64,000 bases of DNA from Bacteroidales bacterium. Its GTDB lineage: Bacteria > Bacteroidota > Bacteroidia > Bacteroidales > JAADJA01. The notes under the pieces were generated by a model. It made no database searches. It was given only the letters and a program-made list of their open reading frames with translations, and had not been told where the DNA came from. Shown piece after piece: positions 45,320 to 54,589 of this stretch. Position 1 is the first letter of the stretch. The number at the start of each line of letters is the position of its first letter. A program made the translations under genes and the position numbers. Location: the NCBI GenBank assembly GCA_016783885.1, contig JADHVR010000009.1, forward strand, positions 1-64,000, in the 5' to 3' direction.

Positions 45320-45985
45320 TTAGATATTCAGATAATTCATCAATGAGTTATACCTGTCGCGCAGGTCGTCATACATATTTTCGTCTTCGGTATAAGTGGC
45401 TTTGATAATATAATTATACCTGTTAAATGTTTGAATTAAGGATTGTATTTCCATTTTGTTAATTTTCATGGTTACCTCCATCTTTGTGGAGTCTTTATCG
45501 GAAGTTACATATAAGTTCAATATCTTGGCATCCTGCGATTCAACAATTTGAGCTATTTGTGATAATACGTAATCATTTTGATTAAGTTCCAAAACAACAA
45601 TACTGCCCGGATTATTAACGGCTGTTATTACAGAAAAATACTCAAGCAGGTTGTTTACGGTAATGCTGCCAATATAGTGGCTTTTTTCATCAAGAACAGG
45701 AAGTACCGTAAGTTTCATTGACGACATGGTTTTGATCACATCAAAAACATGCTGGTATTCGTTAACATAACAATTTTTTAAGGATAATTTTTGGTCGGCA
45801 ATGGGCAAATCAGGATCACTCATGTTGTAAATATTTCCTTCCGAAATCAACCCGATGTATTCTGCATTGTCAACCACCGGCAAATCCGATATCTTATTTT
45901 CATCCATTAAAAACAAGGCATCAGCGCCTGTTTCGGTTGTCTTTAGCGGAACTATTGAAGTCGTTAAAAGTTGCTTGGCTATCAT
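45320..45985 (-). CDS. CBS-domain protein with C-terminal ACT-like region
   Basis: Two CBS motifs occupy residues 1-125 (TGADALFLMDENKISDLPVVD and FDVIKTMSSMKLTVLPVLDEKSHYIGSITVNNLLEYF). An ACT-like region follows (GSIVVLELNQNDYVLSQIAQIVESQDAKILNLYV). It is probably a cytoplasmic nucleotide-sensing regulator like AcuB-type proteins. It shares an operon with the Omp85-like gene and moeA, but a functional link is not evident. Confidence 0.85.
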   Translation of the reverse strand: MIAKQLLTTSIVPLKTTETGADALFLMDENKISDLPVVDNAEYIGLISEGNIYNMSDPDLPIADQKLSLKNCYVNEYQHVFDVIKTMSSMKLTVLPVLDEKSHYIGSITVNNLLEYFSVITAVNNPGSIVVLELNQNDYVLSQIAQIVESQDAKILNLYVTSDKDSTKMEVTMKINKMEIQSLIQTFNRYNYIIKATYTEDENMYDDLRDRYNSLMNYLNI

Positions 45986-46015
45986 TTTTTAAATTGTTTA
46001 TTTTTAAATAATATT

Positions 46016-49000
46016 TTAGTTCGGTACTTGAGTGCCTTTTTCAATATTTGGAACCCAAACATCGTTCTTATCAATATTATTAACATTACAATCCATATTA
46101 TAGTCCCCTGGTTTGTAACCTGACATACCTGCCTGCATTGTCCAAATATTATTTTTGTCTGCATTATTTATATCTCCATCGGCATTACCATCACTTCCCA
46201 CCATTCCCCATATTCCTGATGCGATCTCGTTGTATCCGGTTTCTCCGCCATAAACCTTACTTGAATCAGTTGTAAAATCATAACTATAAGTACCATCTGT
46301 TTCCATAAGTGGGTTTGCTGATAATATTCCCAGGTGATTGCGGTGCCATACCACAACAAATAATTGTTGAATTATTGAGTTATAGAATTGAAGATATGAA
46401 CTACCATCTAATCCTACTATTGAGCCATTATTGAGTAAAAAAGCTGCCTGACGTGTAATCATGGTTACTGATGTTGCAGAAGCGACATCAGGAGCATCCC
46501 TGTATTCAACCAGGACCCAATCAACTATATCACTGTTCGGAATGGAAGTTACATCCTCATTGCCTGTATAATACCACGGATAAACATTATAAGGCTGGGA
46601 TAACGGCAATAGTCCGTCATTGTTCAAATCAACATTCATATCCGACACGTTAAACGGTCCTTCTAAAAATACTTTAAGATCAACATTTGAACCGCTTACA
46701 ACATTAAGTGTAACAGGAATTGCTATCAGAGAATCCGGATCGTTGCTGTTTACATTTATTTCAGCTTCATAAGTATCTTCTGTTAATCCGGTGGCGTCAA
46801 AGAGAAGCCCGACATCCACCGAACCTTTCATTTCACCAGGCACCGTTCCTGATTCATTAGAGGTAATAAACAGCCATTGCCCTTCAAACCAGGAAATAAT
46901 TTCAGCCAGTAAATTTGCCCTTTCGGTGTCATCAGCTATCGACGCCAACGACGCAGAAGTGTAAACAGATTTAAATCCGCTGCCCTCGTATTGGTTGGCA
47001 CATATTCCTTCGGGTGAGGGATCTGTAACATTAAACAGGTCTATGCCCACATGGTCAATGATTTCAGTAAGTTCAAGGGGCACCATGTAATAAATATACA
47101 TAAGATCCAGGATGTAGCCTTCAGCCAGGGAGCCGGGTACCCCTTCTATTGTACCCATAAACCAGATAACCCAATTGCTGGTATATACTGTTCTTAATCC
47201 CAGATAATCATAAGGAAATTCGCCTGGATTAAATGTTATATTGCCCCAGCCGTACTTAGTTAAATATCCTTGAGAAGAAAGTAAAAGATTTCCGCCACCA
47301 TCAAGATAGCCGGCCAGGTTGTATTCATCATTTGTCGTCATACAATCACTGCTATAAAGCTCACCGGCAAACCAGATAATAATATCGTATTGCTGCATGG
47401 TTGCCAGATCAGGGCCATCCCACCAGGGATAATAAACTTCATGGTATGTGTATGTGAATCCATTTGTGTTAAGGGCATTCTGGAAATTTGGCCATTCATC
47501 TGCATAATCATCAGGGCCGCTATTCCAGCAACTCATATCTCTGTCAACAACAAGAATGGTAGGTGATTTGGATTTATCCTGAAACACAATCTCACAATCA
47601 TACAGAAGATCACCAGTGCCGGTATTAGAAATATTCATAGAAGTTACCAGTGTATTGTCAGGACTTAGGTTGATGTTGTACGAAACCGGATTAACATCTA
47701 TTTCCGTCCATTTTAATTCAATGTCTAACTGATGCGGAAGTCCGGTAACAGGCACATTATATGTTGTGTCATCAATATAATCGGGAGAGGATGTAATAGC
47801 TTCATATTCACCAACGGGAATATTAGAAATTGAATAATACCCATTGATATCCGTTATGTCGGATTGAGTATTAATGGTAACTGTTGCATTTTGGATTGGA
47901 TTACCGGTACTGTACTCTGTTACATATCCGCTTAAACTTCCATGAGTATAATTATTTGTAATGGTAACAGGCAGTGTGTCGTTTTCACCGGCATTGTGTG
48001 AAATTACTATATCTGCTGTTTTAGATTGGACAGTCATGTCTGAGGCTTCCATTTGTAAAGTTACATCCAATGAGCCTTTAGCCGAACCGGGAACAGTTCC
48101 ATATTTATTATTTTCAATCTGAAGCCAGGTCTCGAGTTCCAGGGCAAAGAACCGATTCACAGGATTTCCATTTACCATGCCACACAGGGTAACTTTTCCG
48201 TCAACAAGATCAGTAGCAAAACAAGCTGCCAAGGCTGACTGATTTGATAATCCATCTAACAAAGGAATTGAATAAGTTAAACCCATTAAGTTTTCTGTTA
48301 TGATATCATACTGGTGGTATTTACTTCCGATTGAATAAGCTAACCAAAGGCAATTATTAAATGTATCCCAGGTTATATCCATACAATGAATACCCGGATT
48401 ATAGAGCCTGCCGAGCAATGTGCCTGTTGTATCGAAAACGAAAAAGTCTTCATCCTGCCAGCTTGCAACAAATCCAAGTGAGGGAACCCATGCCAGGCCA
48501 TAACCTCCGTAAAGTCCATCGGGAAAATCAGTAAATAATGTTTCAATATTTCCGTCATCAGGATTGATCCTGTAAAATCCGTTAGGGTCGGTGCTGTAAA
48601 GGTAGGTTCCGTCGAAGGTCATTTTTTTCATACCCCATGAAGAGGTTGTTCCCTGTGAGTAAGAATCCAGCAAATTACCGTTTTTATCGAATTTATAAAG
48701 CTGATGATCACCTCCACTGGCAACCGGACCTGTAGCCCAGATGTGCGTACCGTCATATTCACAACCATATAGGGTCATGTCACCTGATGCAGTTTCAATA
48801 TCAATATCTACCAGAATATCTCCCCGGGGTGCGGAAACATGGCAATAATAATCCAGTTCGCCAGTCCCATCATTTATAATTGTGAAATCTTCTTGTACGA
48901 CTTCGTCAGGATCGACCATTACATTTATAGAAGCGGGTGTCAGCTCAATTTCAGCCCATTTTAATCCAATATCCAATTGAGTTGTAATGCCATCCGGAAT

Positions 49001-50878
49001 ACTTACATTTGATTCAGTGTGATCAAAATATGGATTTCCGTTACTGTTAGAATTATTATTTGCATCTGCAAAAACATCATAAGTGCCAATTGGTACATTC
49101 TCGAAAAAATAATAACCGCTTGCATCTGTAGTGTCAGTAAAATTTCTGATAGTTACAAAAACATTCTCAATTGGTGCTTTTGTGCCATACTCCGTAACAT
49201 ATCCTTCAATATTTCCAAAAGCAGTATAATAAATATTCAGATAGGGAGGATTAGCTTCATTCCACCCATGAAACCTTATGTATCGTGTATAGCTCGAATA
49301 ATCGTTTGCAATGCCCACTGTAAATTTATCAGATGGTAAAGATGATTGTAAATCAGCACAAACATCGCCTTCCAGCATATAGGTCCTCCAATCGACCGGG
49401 TAATTGACTATGCTTTCATCCTGGTGAAAATAATAACCTGAAGATTGTTCTGCAACAATGTCGGCGTGTAATACACCAGCACCTGATGTTACAGGGTCGC
49501 TGGTTACCGGAGTGATTGACCAGTTAGGCTTATACCTTTCATAAACATAACCGTTAAAACTAACAGCATAAATTACCGAACCGTCAGGAATTGCGGAAAT
49601 ATCAAACGACATCCAGCCATCTTCAGGATCGGTACCAAAAACCAAACTGGTTTCTGTTTTGGCAGTAAGGTTGGTTGTGCCAGTCCAATAATTTGAATTT
49701 TGAGGATAACAGGAAATTAAATTTGCAGCATAGGGGTATAAATTAAAAATAGCTTCCTGTCCTGATGTAAAATTATGATAACCCGGAGTCAGGTCATCTA
49801 AATAGTAATATCCATTGTATGAACCACTCCATCCCCAATTGAAGTGATAATGATATAAATCCCCTACAACTTCATAGCCATCCAAATTAAATGCATGACC
49901 GCTCCAGCCATCCCAACCGGCATAAACCATCGGACGCCCATTATCCAGCTCGTTCCGGATCATATTATGCCAGGTGGAATCCTCGTATTGATATTTATTG
50001 TCGTGATATGCACTCAAATCATAATTAAAATAATTCTTAAAGGCATTACATGCTCCATGATATCCGTCAAGATTAGCACCGGAACCGGAAGGGCCATAAT
50101 TCATCTCAACTGCTACACCACAATGATAAAGCAAGGTAGCAACAGGAATATTACTGCTGGAAATAGAATGTGGCATATTTGCCCAATCGTAAGTTGTAGC
50201 TTCAAAATCAGCAAAAAGATAACCATAATTATAATGAGTATAACCATGCGACCCCGTTCCCTGTACCGGATTACTCCAGTATTTCATAACCTGTGCCATT
50301 GCCGTTGCCACACATCCGGCATAAGCATGGCCTCCGGGGCCACCGGCATCAGCAGGGCATAATTCATTATATGGCCAGTTCTGATTCCAGGTTGTTGCCA
50401 AAAGAGGTCCTACTTCACCATTATCTTTACCTTTTTCGAAATTAGCTGTTTTAACTTTTAACCGATCCCATTCGGCTTGTATCTTTTTTGCAGCTAAAAT
50501 TTGATTTTCCTTCGCATAAATTATTTGTTTCCTGAAACTTTCAAGCATATCATCAAACTGGGGCGGATGGTTTTGCAGCCCATAATTTTGATCAAAACAA
50601 TAACCTAATATCGGAAAAGTAACATCATCAGCAGATACTATTACAAATCCACCTGCCGGCTGGTTAAAATTAAAGATGTAGTAAATGTTCTCTGAATTTT
50701 CTTTTTCAGTAAATGTTTCAAAGATTACCATGTTTTCCACATTTCCGTCATATCGTTCCAGAAACAAGTTCATTGCTACCTGTTTTGCAGTTTCAATAGT
50801 AACAGGCGCAGCATAGAGTAATGGGGATACAATAAATGCCAGGGAAATAAACAAAGGGATTACTTTAATTTTTTTCAT
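46016..50878 (-). CDS. Large secreted C10-family (streptopain-like) cysteine protease with dockerin-like C-terminus
   Basis: The 1620-residue exported protein has a signal peptide (to about residue 23), an inhibitory Spi-like propeptide (25-150) and a C10 peptidase domain. Its catalytic Cys189 (YAGCVATAMAQ), His328 (WSGHAFNLDGY) and HFNWGWSG segment are visible. Two carboxypeptidase-regulatory-like beta domains follow (GYVTEYGTKAPIENVFVTI near 560, GYVTEYSTGNPIQNATVTI near 1000), plus beta-rich repeats. The last 60 residues hold two Asp/Asn loops (NADGDINNADKNNIW and DYNMDCNVNNIDKNDVW, ending QVPN) that resemble type I dockerin calcium loops. No standard T9SS type A domain is present. Confidence 0.88.
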   Translation of the reverse strand: MKKIKVIPLFISLAFIVSPLLYAAPVTIETAKQVAMNLFLERYDGNVENMVIFETFTEKENSENIYYIFNFNQPAGGFVIVSADDVTFPILGYCFDQNYGLQNHPPQFDDMLESFRKQIIYAKENQILAAKKIQAEWDRLKVKTANFEKGKDNGEVGPLLATTWNQNWPYNELCPADAGGPGGHAYAGCVATAMAQVMKYWSNPVQGTGSHGYTHYNYGYLFADFEATTYDWANMPHSISSSNIPVATLLYHCGVAVEMNYGPSGSGANLDGYHGACNAFKNYFNYDLSAYHDNKYQYEDSTWHNMIRNELDNGRPMVYAGWDGWSGHAFNLDGYEVVGDLYHYHFNWGWSGSYNGYYYLDDLTPGYHNFTSGQEAIFNLYPYAANLISCYPQNSNYWTGTTNLTAKTETSLVFGTDPEDGWMSFDISAIPDGSVIYAVSFNGYVYERYKPNWSITPVTSDPVTSGAGVLHADIVAEQSSGYYFHQDESIVNYPVDWRTYMLEGDVCADLQSSLPSDKFTVGIANDYSSYTRYIRFHGWNEANPPYLNIYYTAFGNIEGYVTEYGTKAPIENVFVTIRNFTDTTDASGYYFFENVPIGTYDVFADANNNSNSNGNPYFDHTESNVSIPDGITTQLDIGLKWAEIELTPASINVMVDPDEVVQEDFTIINDGTGELDYYCHVSAPRGDILVDIDIETASGDMTLYGCEYDGTHIWATGPVASGGDHQLYKFDKNGNLLDSYSQGTTSSWGMKKMTFDGTYLYSTDPNGFYRINPDDGNIETLFTDFPDGLYGGYGLAWVPSLGFVASWQDEDFFVFDTTGTLLGRLYNPGIHCMDITWDTFNNCLWLAYSIGSKYHQYDIITENLMGLTYSIPLLDGLSNQSALAACFATDLVDGKVTLCGMVNGNPVNRFFALELETWLQIENNKYGTVPGSAKGSLDVTLQMEASDMTVQSKTADIVISHNAGENDTLPVTITNNYTHGSLSGYVTEYSTGNPIQNATVTINTQSDITDINGYYSISNIPVGEYEAITSSPDYIDDTTYNVPVTGLPHQLDIELKWTEIDVNPVSYNINLSPDNTLVTSMNISNTGTGDLLYDCEIVFQDKSKSPTILVVDRDMSCWNSGPDDYADEWPNFQNALNTNGFTYTYHEVYYPWWDGPDLATMQQYDIIIWFAGELYSSDCMTTNDEYNLAGYLDGGGNLLLSSQGYLTKYGWGNITFNPGEFPYDYLGLRTVYTSNWVIWFMGTIEGVPGSLAEGYILDLMYIYYMVPLELTEIIDHVGIDLFNVTDPSPEGICANQYEGSGFKSVYTSASLASIADDTERANLLAEIISWFEGQWLFITSNESGTVPGEMKGSVDVGLLFDATGLTEDTYEAEINVNSNDPDSLIAIPVTLNVVSGSNVDLKVFLEGPFNVSDMNVDLNNDGLLPLSQPYNVYPWYYTGNEDVTSIPNSDIVDWVLVEYRDAPDVASATSVTMITRQAAFLLNNGSIVGLDGSSYLQFYNSIIQQLFVVVWHRNHLGILSANPLMETDGTYSYDFTTDSSKVYGGETGYNEIASGIWGMVGSDGNADGDINNADKNNIWTMQAGMSGYKPGDYNMDCNVNNIDKNDVWVPNIEKGTQVPN

Positions 50879-50975
50879 CTTTTTTCCTCCTGTTTTTTTA
50901 TGACTATTGATATCAAGGTTAACTAAAGAAGGTAAAAATACAAAAATTACCTGAATAATTGATGAACTTATTTTT

Positions 50976-51920
50976 TCATTTTAACCTGTAATCATTTTCT
51001 GCTTGCTTCCAGTAATCGTCATTTAATATGCTAAGGTAGTTTTTATATCTTGACAAACTGATCTCACCCTGTTCAATCTTTTTTATCACCGCACATCCTG
51101 GTTCGTGAATATGAGTGCAATTACTGAACCTGCATTCGTGCATATATTTCCTCATTTCAGGGAATCGCTCTGCTATTTCTTTACGGCTGAAATCGATAAG
51201 TCCGAATTCTTTTATTCCGGGTGTATCAATTATATAGCCACCAAATGAAAGCCTGTGCATTTCAGCAAAGGTAGTTGTATGCAATCCTACTTTATGATAT
51301 CCTGAAAGTTCTTTGGTTTTCAAATTTATTCGGGGTTCAATAGCATTGATTAATGCAGATTTTCCTACGCCCGAATGCCCTGATAATAATGTTCTTTTGT
51401 TTATTAATGAGCTCTTCAACTCATCAAGATTATCACCTCTTAATGCAGATACTACCAAACACTTATACCCGGCATTTTTGTATATTTCCTCAAGTTCATC
51501 TTGTATTTTTTGAAGTTTATCATCATACAAATCTATTTTATTAAAAACAATGCTTGCCGGAATGTGATAGGCTTCTGTAGTAACAAGAAACCTGTCGATA
51601 AAACCTGTGGATGTCCTGGGATATGCAAGAGTTACAATAATAAAAGCCTGGTCAATATTTGCGGCAATTATGTGCGAGACCTTTGAAAGTTTGGTTGCTT
51701 TGCGGATGATATAATTATATCTTGGTAAAATCTCTTTTACCGAGCCAATCTTTTCATCCTCGAAATAATCGAATACCACATTATCACCAACTGCAACAGG
51801 ATTGGTGGTTTTAATACCTTTGATCCGGAATTTTCCTTTCAGCTTGCAATTATATATGTTCTCATCCTCACTCTGTACTGTAATCCAGCTTCCTGTTGAT
51901 TTTATTACTACACCTTGCAT
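50976..51920 (-). CDS. rsgA: Ribosome small-subunit-dependent GTPase A
   Basis: RsgA (YjeQ) is a circularly permuted GTPase that matures the 30S subunit. An N-terminal OB fold (1-70) is followed by G4 FNKID, G1 GHSGVGKSALIN and G3 DTPG, and the C-terminal zinc finger has CRFSNCTHIHEPGC. Its ATG overlaps the stop of the upstream cupin gene (TAATG), so the two are translationally coupled. Confidence 0.96.
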   Translation of the reverse strand: MQGVVIKSTGSWITVQSEDENIYNCKLKGKFRIKGIKTTNPVAVGDNVVFDYFEDEKIGSVKEILPRYNYIIRKATKLSKVSHIIAANIDQAFIIVTLAYPRTSTGFIDRFLVTTEAYHIPASIVFNKIDLYDDKLQKIQDELEEIYKNAGYKCLVVSALRGDNLDELKSSLINKRTLLSGHSGVGKSALINAIEPRINLKTKELSGYHKVGLHTTTFAEMHRLSFGGYIIDTPGIKEFGLIDFSRKEIAERFPEMRKYMHECRFSNCTHIHEPGCAVIKKIEQGEISLSRYKNYLSILNDDYWKQAENDYRLK

Positions 51921-52189
51921 TACGGAAAATTATAATGTTTCTTAATGGGCTTCTTTACATCCCACACACATTTCAACCCATCTTTAAAGGTAACAAAATC
52001 ACCTTTCTTAATAGTATAATTTCCTTCCTGTGTTTCAACCGTAACTTCGCCGTCCAGTATAAGACATTCCTCATCGCCACTGTATTGCCAGTCGAAACGT
52101 GAAACTTCTTTTTCCCAGACAGGCCAGTTATTTATACCTCTTTGACTGACCTGATCATCATTTAGCTTTTCAATAATAACTTTTGACAT
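51920..52189 (-). CDS. Small cupin-domain protein
   Basis: The start is moved to 52189 (MSKVIIEKLN); the ORF track begins 11 codons earlier. The protein is a single cupin_3-type (DUF861) domain of 89 residues: VWEKEVSRFDWQYSGDEECLILDGEVTVETQEGNYTIKKGDFVTF. The histidine ligands of classical cupins are mostly absent, so metal binding is uncertain. It is coupled to rsgA by a TAATG overlap. Confidence 0.8.
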   Translation of the reverse strand: MSKVIIEKLNDDQVSQRGINNWPVWEKEVSRFDWQYSGDEECLILDGEVTVETQEGNYTIKKGDFVTFKDGLKCVWDVKKPIKKHYNFP

Positions 52190-52248
52190 AATACTAAATT
52201 TTTCGTTTTGGTAAAAATACAAAAAAGTATGTTAATTTTTTTGACTTT

Positions 52249-52278
52249 TTGTTGTTATAAAAAAAATATGTATCTTTC
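52249..52278 (+). promoter_or_regulatory. Promoter for the phosphate permease gene
   Basis: TTG (52249-52251) is followed after 19 nt by TATCTTTC (52271-52278), one base off TAnnTTTG, and the start codon is about 25 nt further on. Confidence 0.5.
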
Positions 52279-52304
52279 GCACATATAAATAAGAGGAAAA
52301 TATT

Positions 52305-53348
52305 ATGATTTCACCTTTATTTAGTCATCTGCTCATACCTTTTATAATTGCCATGTTTTTAGCTATTAACATGGGAGGTAGCGGTACTGCCCCATCTTTT
52401 TCCGTTGCGTACGGATCAAATATAATAAGAAAAAGTGCTATTCCGGGATTGTTTGGAATAATGGTTTTTTTAGGTGCGATAATTGCCGGAAAGGGAACGG
52501 CAACTACAATTGGAAAAGGGTTACTTGCCCCTGATATGATGAGTTTTACAATAGTTTCAATTATTCTCTTTTCAGTTGCTATTGCCCTGTTAATAGCCAA
52601 TCTTTTCGGAATTCCGCAGTCAACAAGCCAGGCAACGGTTATGTCAGTTACGGCTGCTGCCACTTACTTCCACGAATTGAACAGACATAAACTATTTGTA
52701 GAAATTATACCCACATGGTTTATTTTGCCTGTTGTTTCATTTGTTATTTGCTTATTTATTGGGAAATACATTTATAAGCCAATCCGAAAGCGGGGGTATT
52801 TTTTATCAAAAAACGTATCTGACCATCCCATTTTAAAAGTATTGATCGTTATTATGTCGTTATATGTGGCTTTTGCTGTCGGTGCAAATAATGTTGCAAA
52901 TGCTGCCGGTCCTATTGCAACAATGACAATTAATGAACTGAACTTAGATTATACTAATAAGAACTTTGTTTTAATAATGATTTTAGCAACGCTTATCGTA
53001 GCGCCAAATTTTGGAATAGGCAGCTCGATTTTCGGTCATAAAATTGTAAAGAACACCGGCAAAGAAATTGTTTTATTCGGTAAAATAGAGGCTATTATTA
53101 TTGCTTTTATTACAGCGAGTTTATTAATAATTGCTTCTATAACAAGGGGCATCCCGTCATCGCTGGTTCAGTTGAACGTTGCAGCCATTTTAGGAATTGG
53201 AGTTGCTAAGCTGGGGTATAAAAATATCTTTAGGAAAACAGCGGTCAATAAATTCTTTGTCATGTGGATTATTGCTCCGGTTATTTCTTTTGCATTATGC
53301 TACACTCTGATATATTTTGCCGACAAGTCAGGATTGTTATTTAACTGA
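52305..53348 (+). CDS. PiT-family inorganic phosphate transporter
   Basis: This inner-membrane permease of the PHO4/PiT family has two inverted signature copies: NMGGSGTAPSFSVAYGS near residue 23 and VAFAVGANNVANAAGPIATM near residue 187. About ten hydrophobic segments are visible. The 347 residues are typical of the short bacterial type. The first signature has GGSGTAPS where GANDVANS is usual, a known variation in the repeat. Phosphate or sulfate could be the substrate; phosphate is likelier. Confidence 0.92.
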   Translation: MISPLFSHLLIPFIIAMFLAINMGGSGTAPSFSVAYGSNIIRKSAIPGLFGIMVFLGAIIAGKGTATTIGKGLLAPDMMSFTIVSIILFSVAIALLIANLFGIPQSTSQATVMSVTAAATYFHELNRHKLFVEIIPTWFILPVVSFVICLFIGKYIYKPIRKRGYFLSKNVSDHPILKVLIVIMSLYVAFAVGANNVANAAGPIATMTINELNLDYTNKNFVLIMILATLIVAPNFGIGSSIFGHKIVKNTGKEIVLFGKIEAIIIAFITASLLIIASITRGIPSSLVQLNVAAILGIGVAKLGYKNIFRKTAVNKFFVMWIIAPVISFALCYTLIYFADKSGLLFN

Positions 53349-53404
53349 GTTGATGTAAAAGATTAAGAGTCAAGAACCAAGAATCAAGATTTAAGTTAAT
53401 TGGT

Positions 53405-53559
53405 ATTAATTAGTGTCTGTCCATAAAGTCGGCAAAAATCAAAAAATAAATATATTGCTCATTTTAACCCCCCTGTTTCCCCCCTACAATGGGGAATTTT
53501 GGTATTTATTTTTTTGATTTTTTATAACTTCAATAGTTTAAAGACAGACACTAATTAAT
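53405..53559. mobile_element. MITE-like element, copy 2
   Basis: The 155-bp element has perfect 17-base outer inverted repeats, ATTAATTAGTGTCTGTC (53405-53421) and its complement (53543-53559). Inner inverted repeats are AAAAATCAAAAAATAAATA (53434-53452) and TATTTATTTTTTTGATTTTT (53503-53522). Read on the minus strand, its AAAATCA...AATAAATACCAA...TCCCC segment matches the left half of the copy at 35496, so the two are related. ATTAAT borders both ends of the TAGTGTCTGTC core and may be the target duplication. Confidence 0.65.
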
Positions 53560-53625
53560 AAATCAGTCTATTTATCTGCAAACAATTCCATTTAAAAAAA
53601 TTTTATTAGATTTTCTTAAAAAAAC

Positions 53626-53656
53626 TTGCTTTATGAACATATGTTCACTATTTTTG
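53626..53656 (+). promoter_or_regulatory. Promoter of the DUF134/MinD cluster
   Basis: TTG (53626-53628), 20 nt, then TATTTTTG (53649-53656) gives a full Bacteroidetes consensus promoter. The probable transcription start is about 10 nt before the ATG at 53674. Confidence 0.75.
53634..53647. promoter_or_regulatory. Perfect 14-bp palindromic operator candidate
   Basis: TGAACATATGTTCA is its own reverse complement and lies entirely inside the spacer between the -33 TTG and the -7 box. A dimeric repressor bound here would block the promoter. The first gene encodes a helix-turn-helix protein, which suggests autoregulation. Confidence 0.65.
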
Positions 53657-53673
53657 CAAAAAATTACAAAATA

Positions 53674-54204
53674 ATGCCTCGAAGAAGAAAGAGACGGAGA
53701 ATATTTTTACCCCCAAAAATACGGGGATTTTCAACTTACGGTTTTGATACCGAAGAATCGGCGATTATATTCCTGGATGAGTTTGAAGCCATTAAACTAT
53801 TGGATTACGAAAACTTAAACCAGGTAAAAGTTGCAGCCATAATGAATATTTCCCGTCCTACTCTGACACGAATATACGACAGAGCTAGAAAAAAAATAGC
53901 CTTGGCATTAGTTGAAGGTAAAAATATAGAGATCAGAGGAGGTGATGTATATACCGAAGACCACTGGCATTACTGCTCAAATTGCGACATTGCATTTAAT
54001 ACTCATGATATGAATATGAATTGTCCGTTTTGCAAGTCGGATGTGAATGTCAGAAGCATGAACGATTATATTTCGGATTTTAAATCACCGGCACAGGAAA
54101 GAACAATTATTTGTAAAGTATGTAATTATGAACAGAAAATAGATGTTCATCCTTTAAGGCAAAGGACCCGATGCAGAAAATGTAATAGTACAATAGATTA
54201 TTAG
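53674..54204 (+). CDS. DUF134-family helix-turn-helix protein with zinc ribbons
   Basis: The start is set at MPRRRKRRRIFLPP (53674), because the ORF-track start (53626) overlaps the promoter. The basic N-terminus is followed by a sigma70-region-4-like helix-turn-helix (EAIKLLDYENLNQVKVAAIMNISRPTLTRIYDRARKKIA), typical of DUF134 proteins. The C-terminal half carries two CxxC pairs (YCSNC...CPFC and CKVC...CRKC) that look like zinc ribbons. DUF134 genes usually sit with NifX-like and MinD-like genes, as here. It is probably the local regulator. Confidence 0.9.
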   Translation: MPRRRKRRRIFLPPKIRGFSTYGFDTEESAIIFLDEFEAIKLLDYENLNQVKVAAIMNISRPTLTRIYDRARKKIALALVEGKNIEIRGGDVYTEDHWHYCSNCDIAFNTHDMNMNCPFCKSDVNVRSMNDYISDFKSPAQERTIICKVCNYEQKIDVHPLRQRTRCRKCNSTIDY

Positions 54205-54256
54205 AAAAGCTTTATTAATATAATTAAACTTAATAATCACAATAAACATAATATGT

Positions 54257-54574
54257 ATGAAAACTGTAATAGCATCTTCAGGGAATAACTTAAATGACAA
54301 GGTGGACTCCAGGTTCGCCAGGTGTAACTACTTCTGTTTTTATGATTCTGAAAATCAAAAATCGGAATTCGTGAAAAATTCTTTTGCAGACCAACAAAGC
54401 GGTGTTGGACAGAAAGTGGTTGGGTTTTTGGCTGAAAAAGGAATTAACAGGGTGGTTGCCACTGAGTTTGGCCCAAAAGCAAAGGATATGATGGAAAGCT
54501 TAACAATTCAGATGATAGTAGTGAATGATAGAAATCTGACTATTCAGGAGATAATTAATAAAATAGTTAACTAA
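54257..54574 (+). CDS. NifX/dinitrogenase iron-molybdenum-cofactor-binding domain protein (copy 1)
   Basis: This 105-residue PF02579-type protein is a small ribonuclease-H-like fold that in relatives (NifX, NafY, MTH1175, orange protein) binds metal-sulfur clusters. The sequence VIASSGNNLNDKVDSRFARCNYFCFYD and the VVATEFGPKAKDMME segment are typical. No nitrogenase genes are nearby, so it is not a classical NifX. It is followed 15 nt later by a Gly/Arg-rich gene in the same cluster. Confidence 0.9.
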   Translation: MKTVIASSGNNLNDKVDSRFARCNYFCFYDSENQKSEFVKNSFADQQSGVGQKVVGFLAEKGINRVVATEFGPKAKDMMESLTIQMIVVNDRNLTIQEIINKIVN

Positions 54575-54577
54575 AAA

Positions 54578-54585
54578 AAGGAGGT
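54578..54585 (+). promoter_or_regulatory. Unusually strong Shine-Dalgarno site
   Basis: AAGGAGGT is a full complement to the 16S anti-SD and lies 4 nt before the ATG at 54590. Most genes in this window have no SD. Confidence 0.7.
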
Positions 54586-54589
54586 TATT

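Noticed and set aside
49895-50362. 155-residue plus-strand ORF inside the C10 protease gene
   Set aside because: It is antisense to the well-supported catalytic domain and has repetitive Ile/Met/Thr composition typical of a shadow frame.
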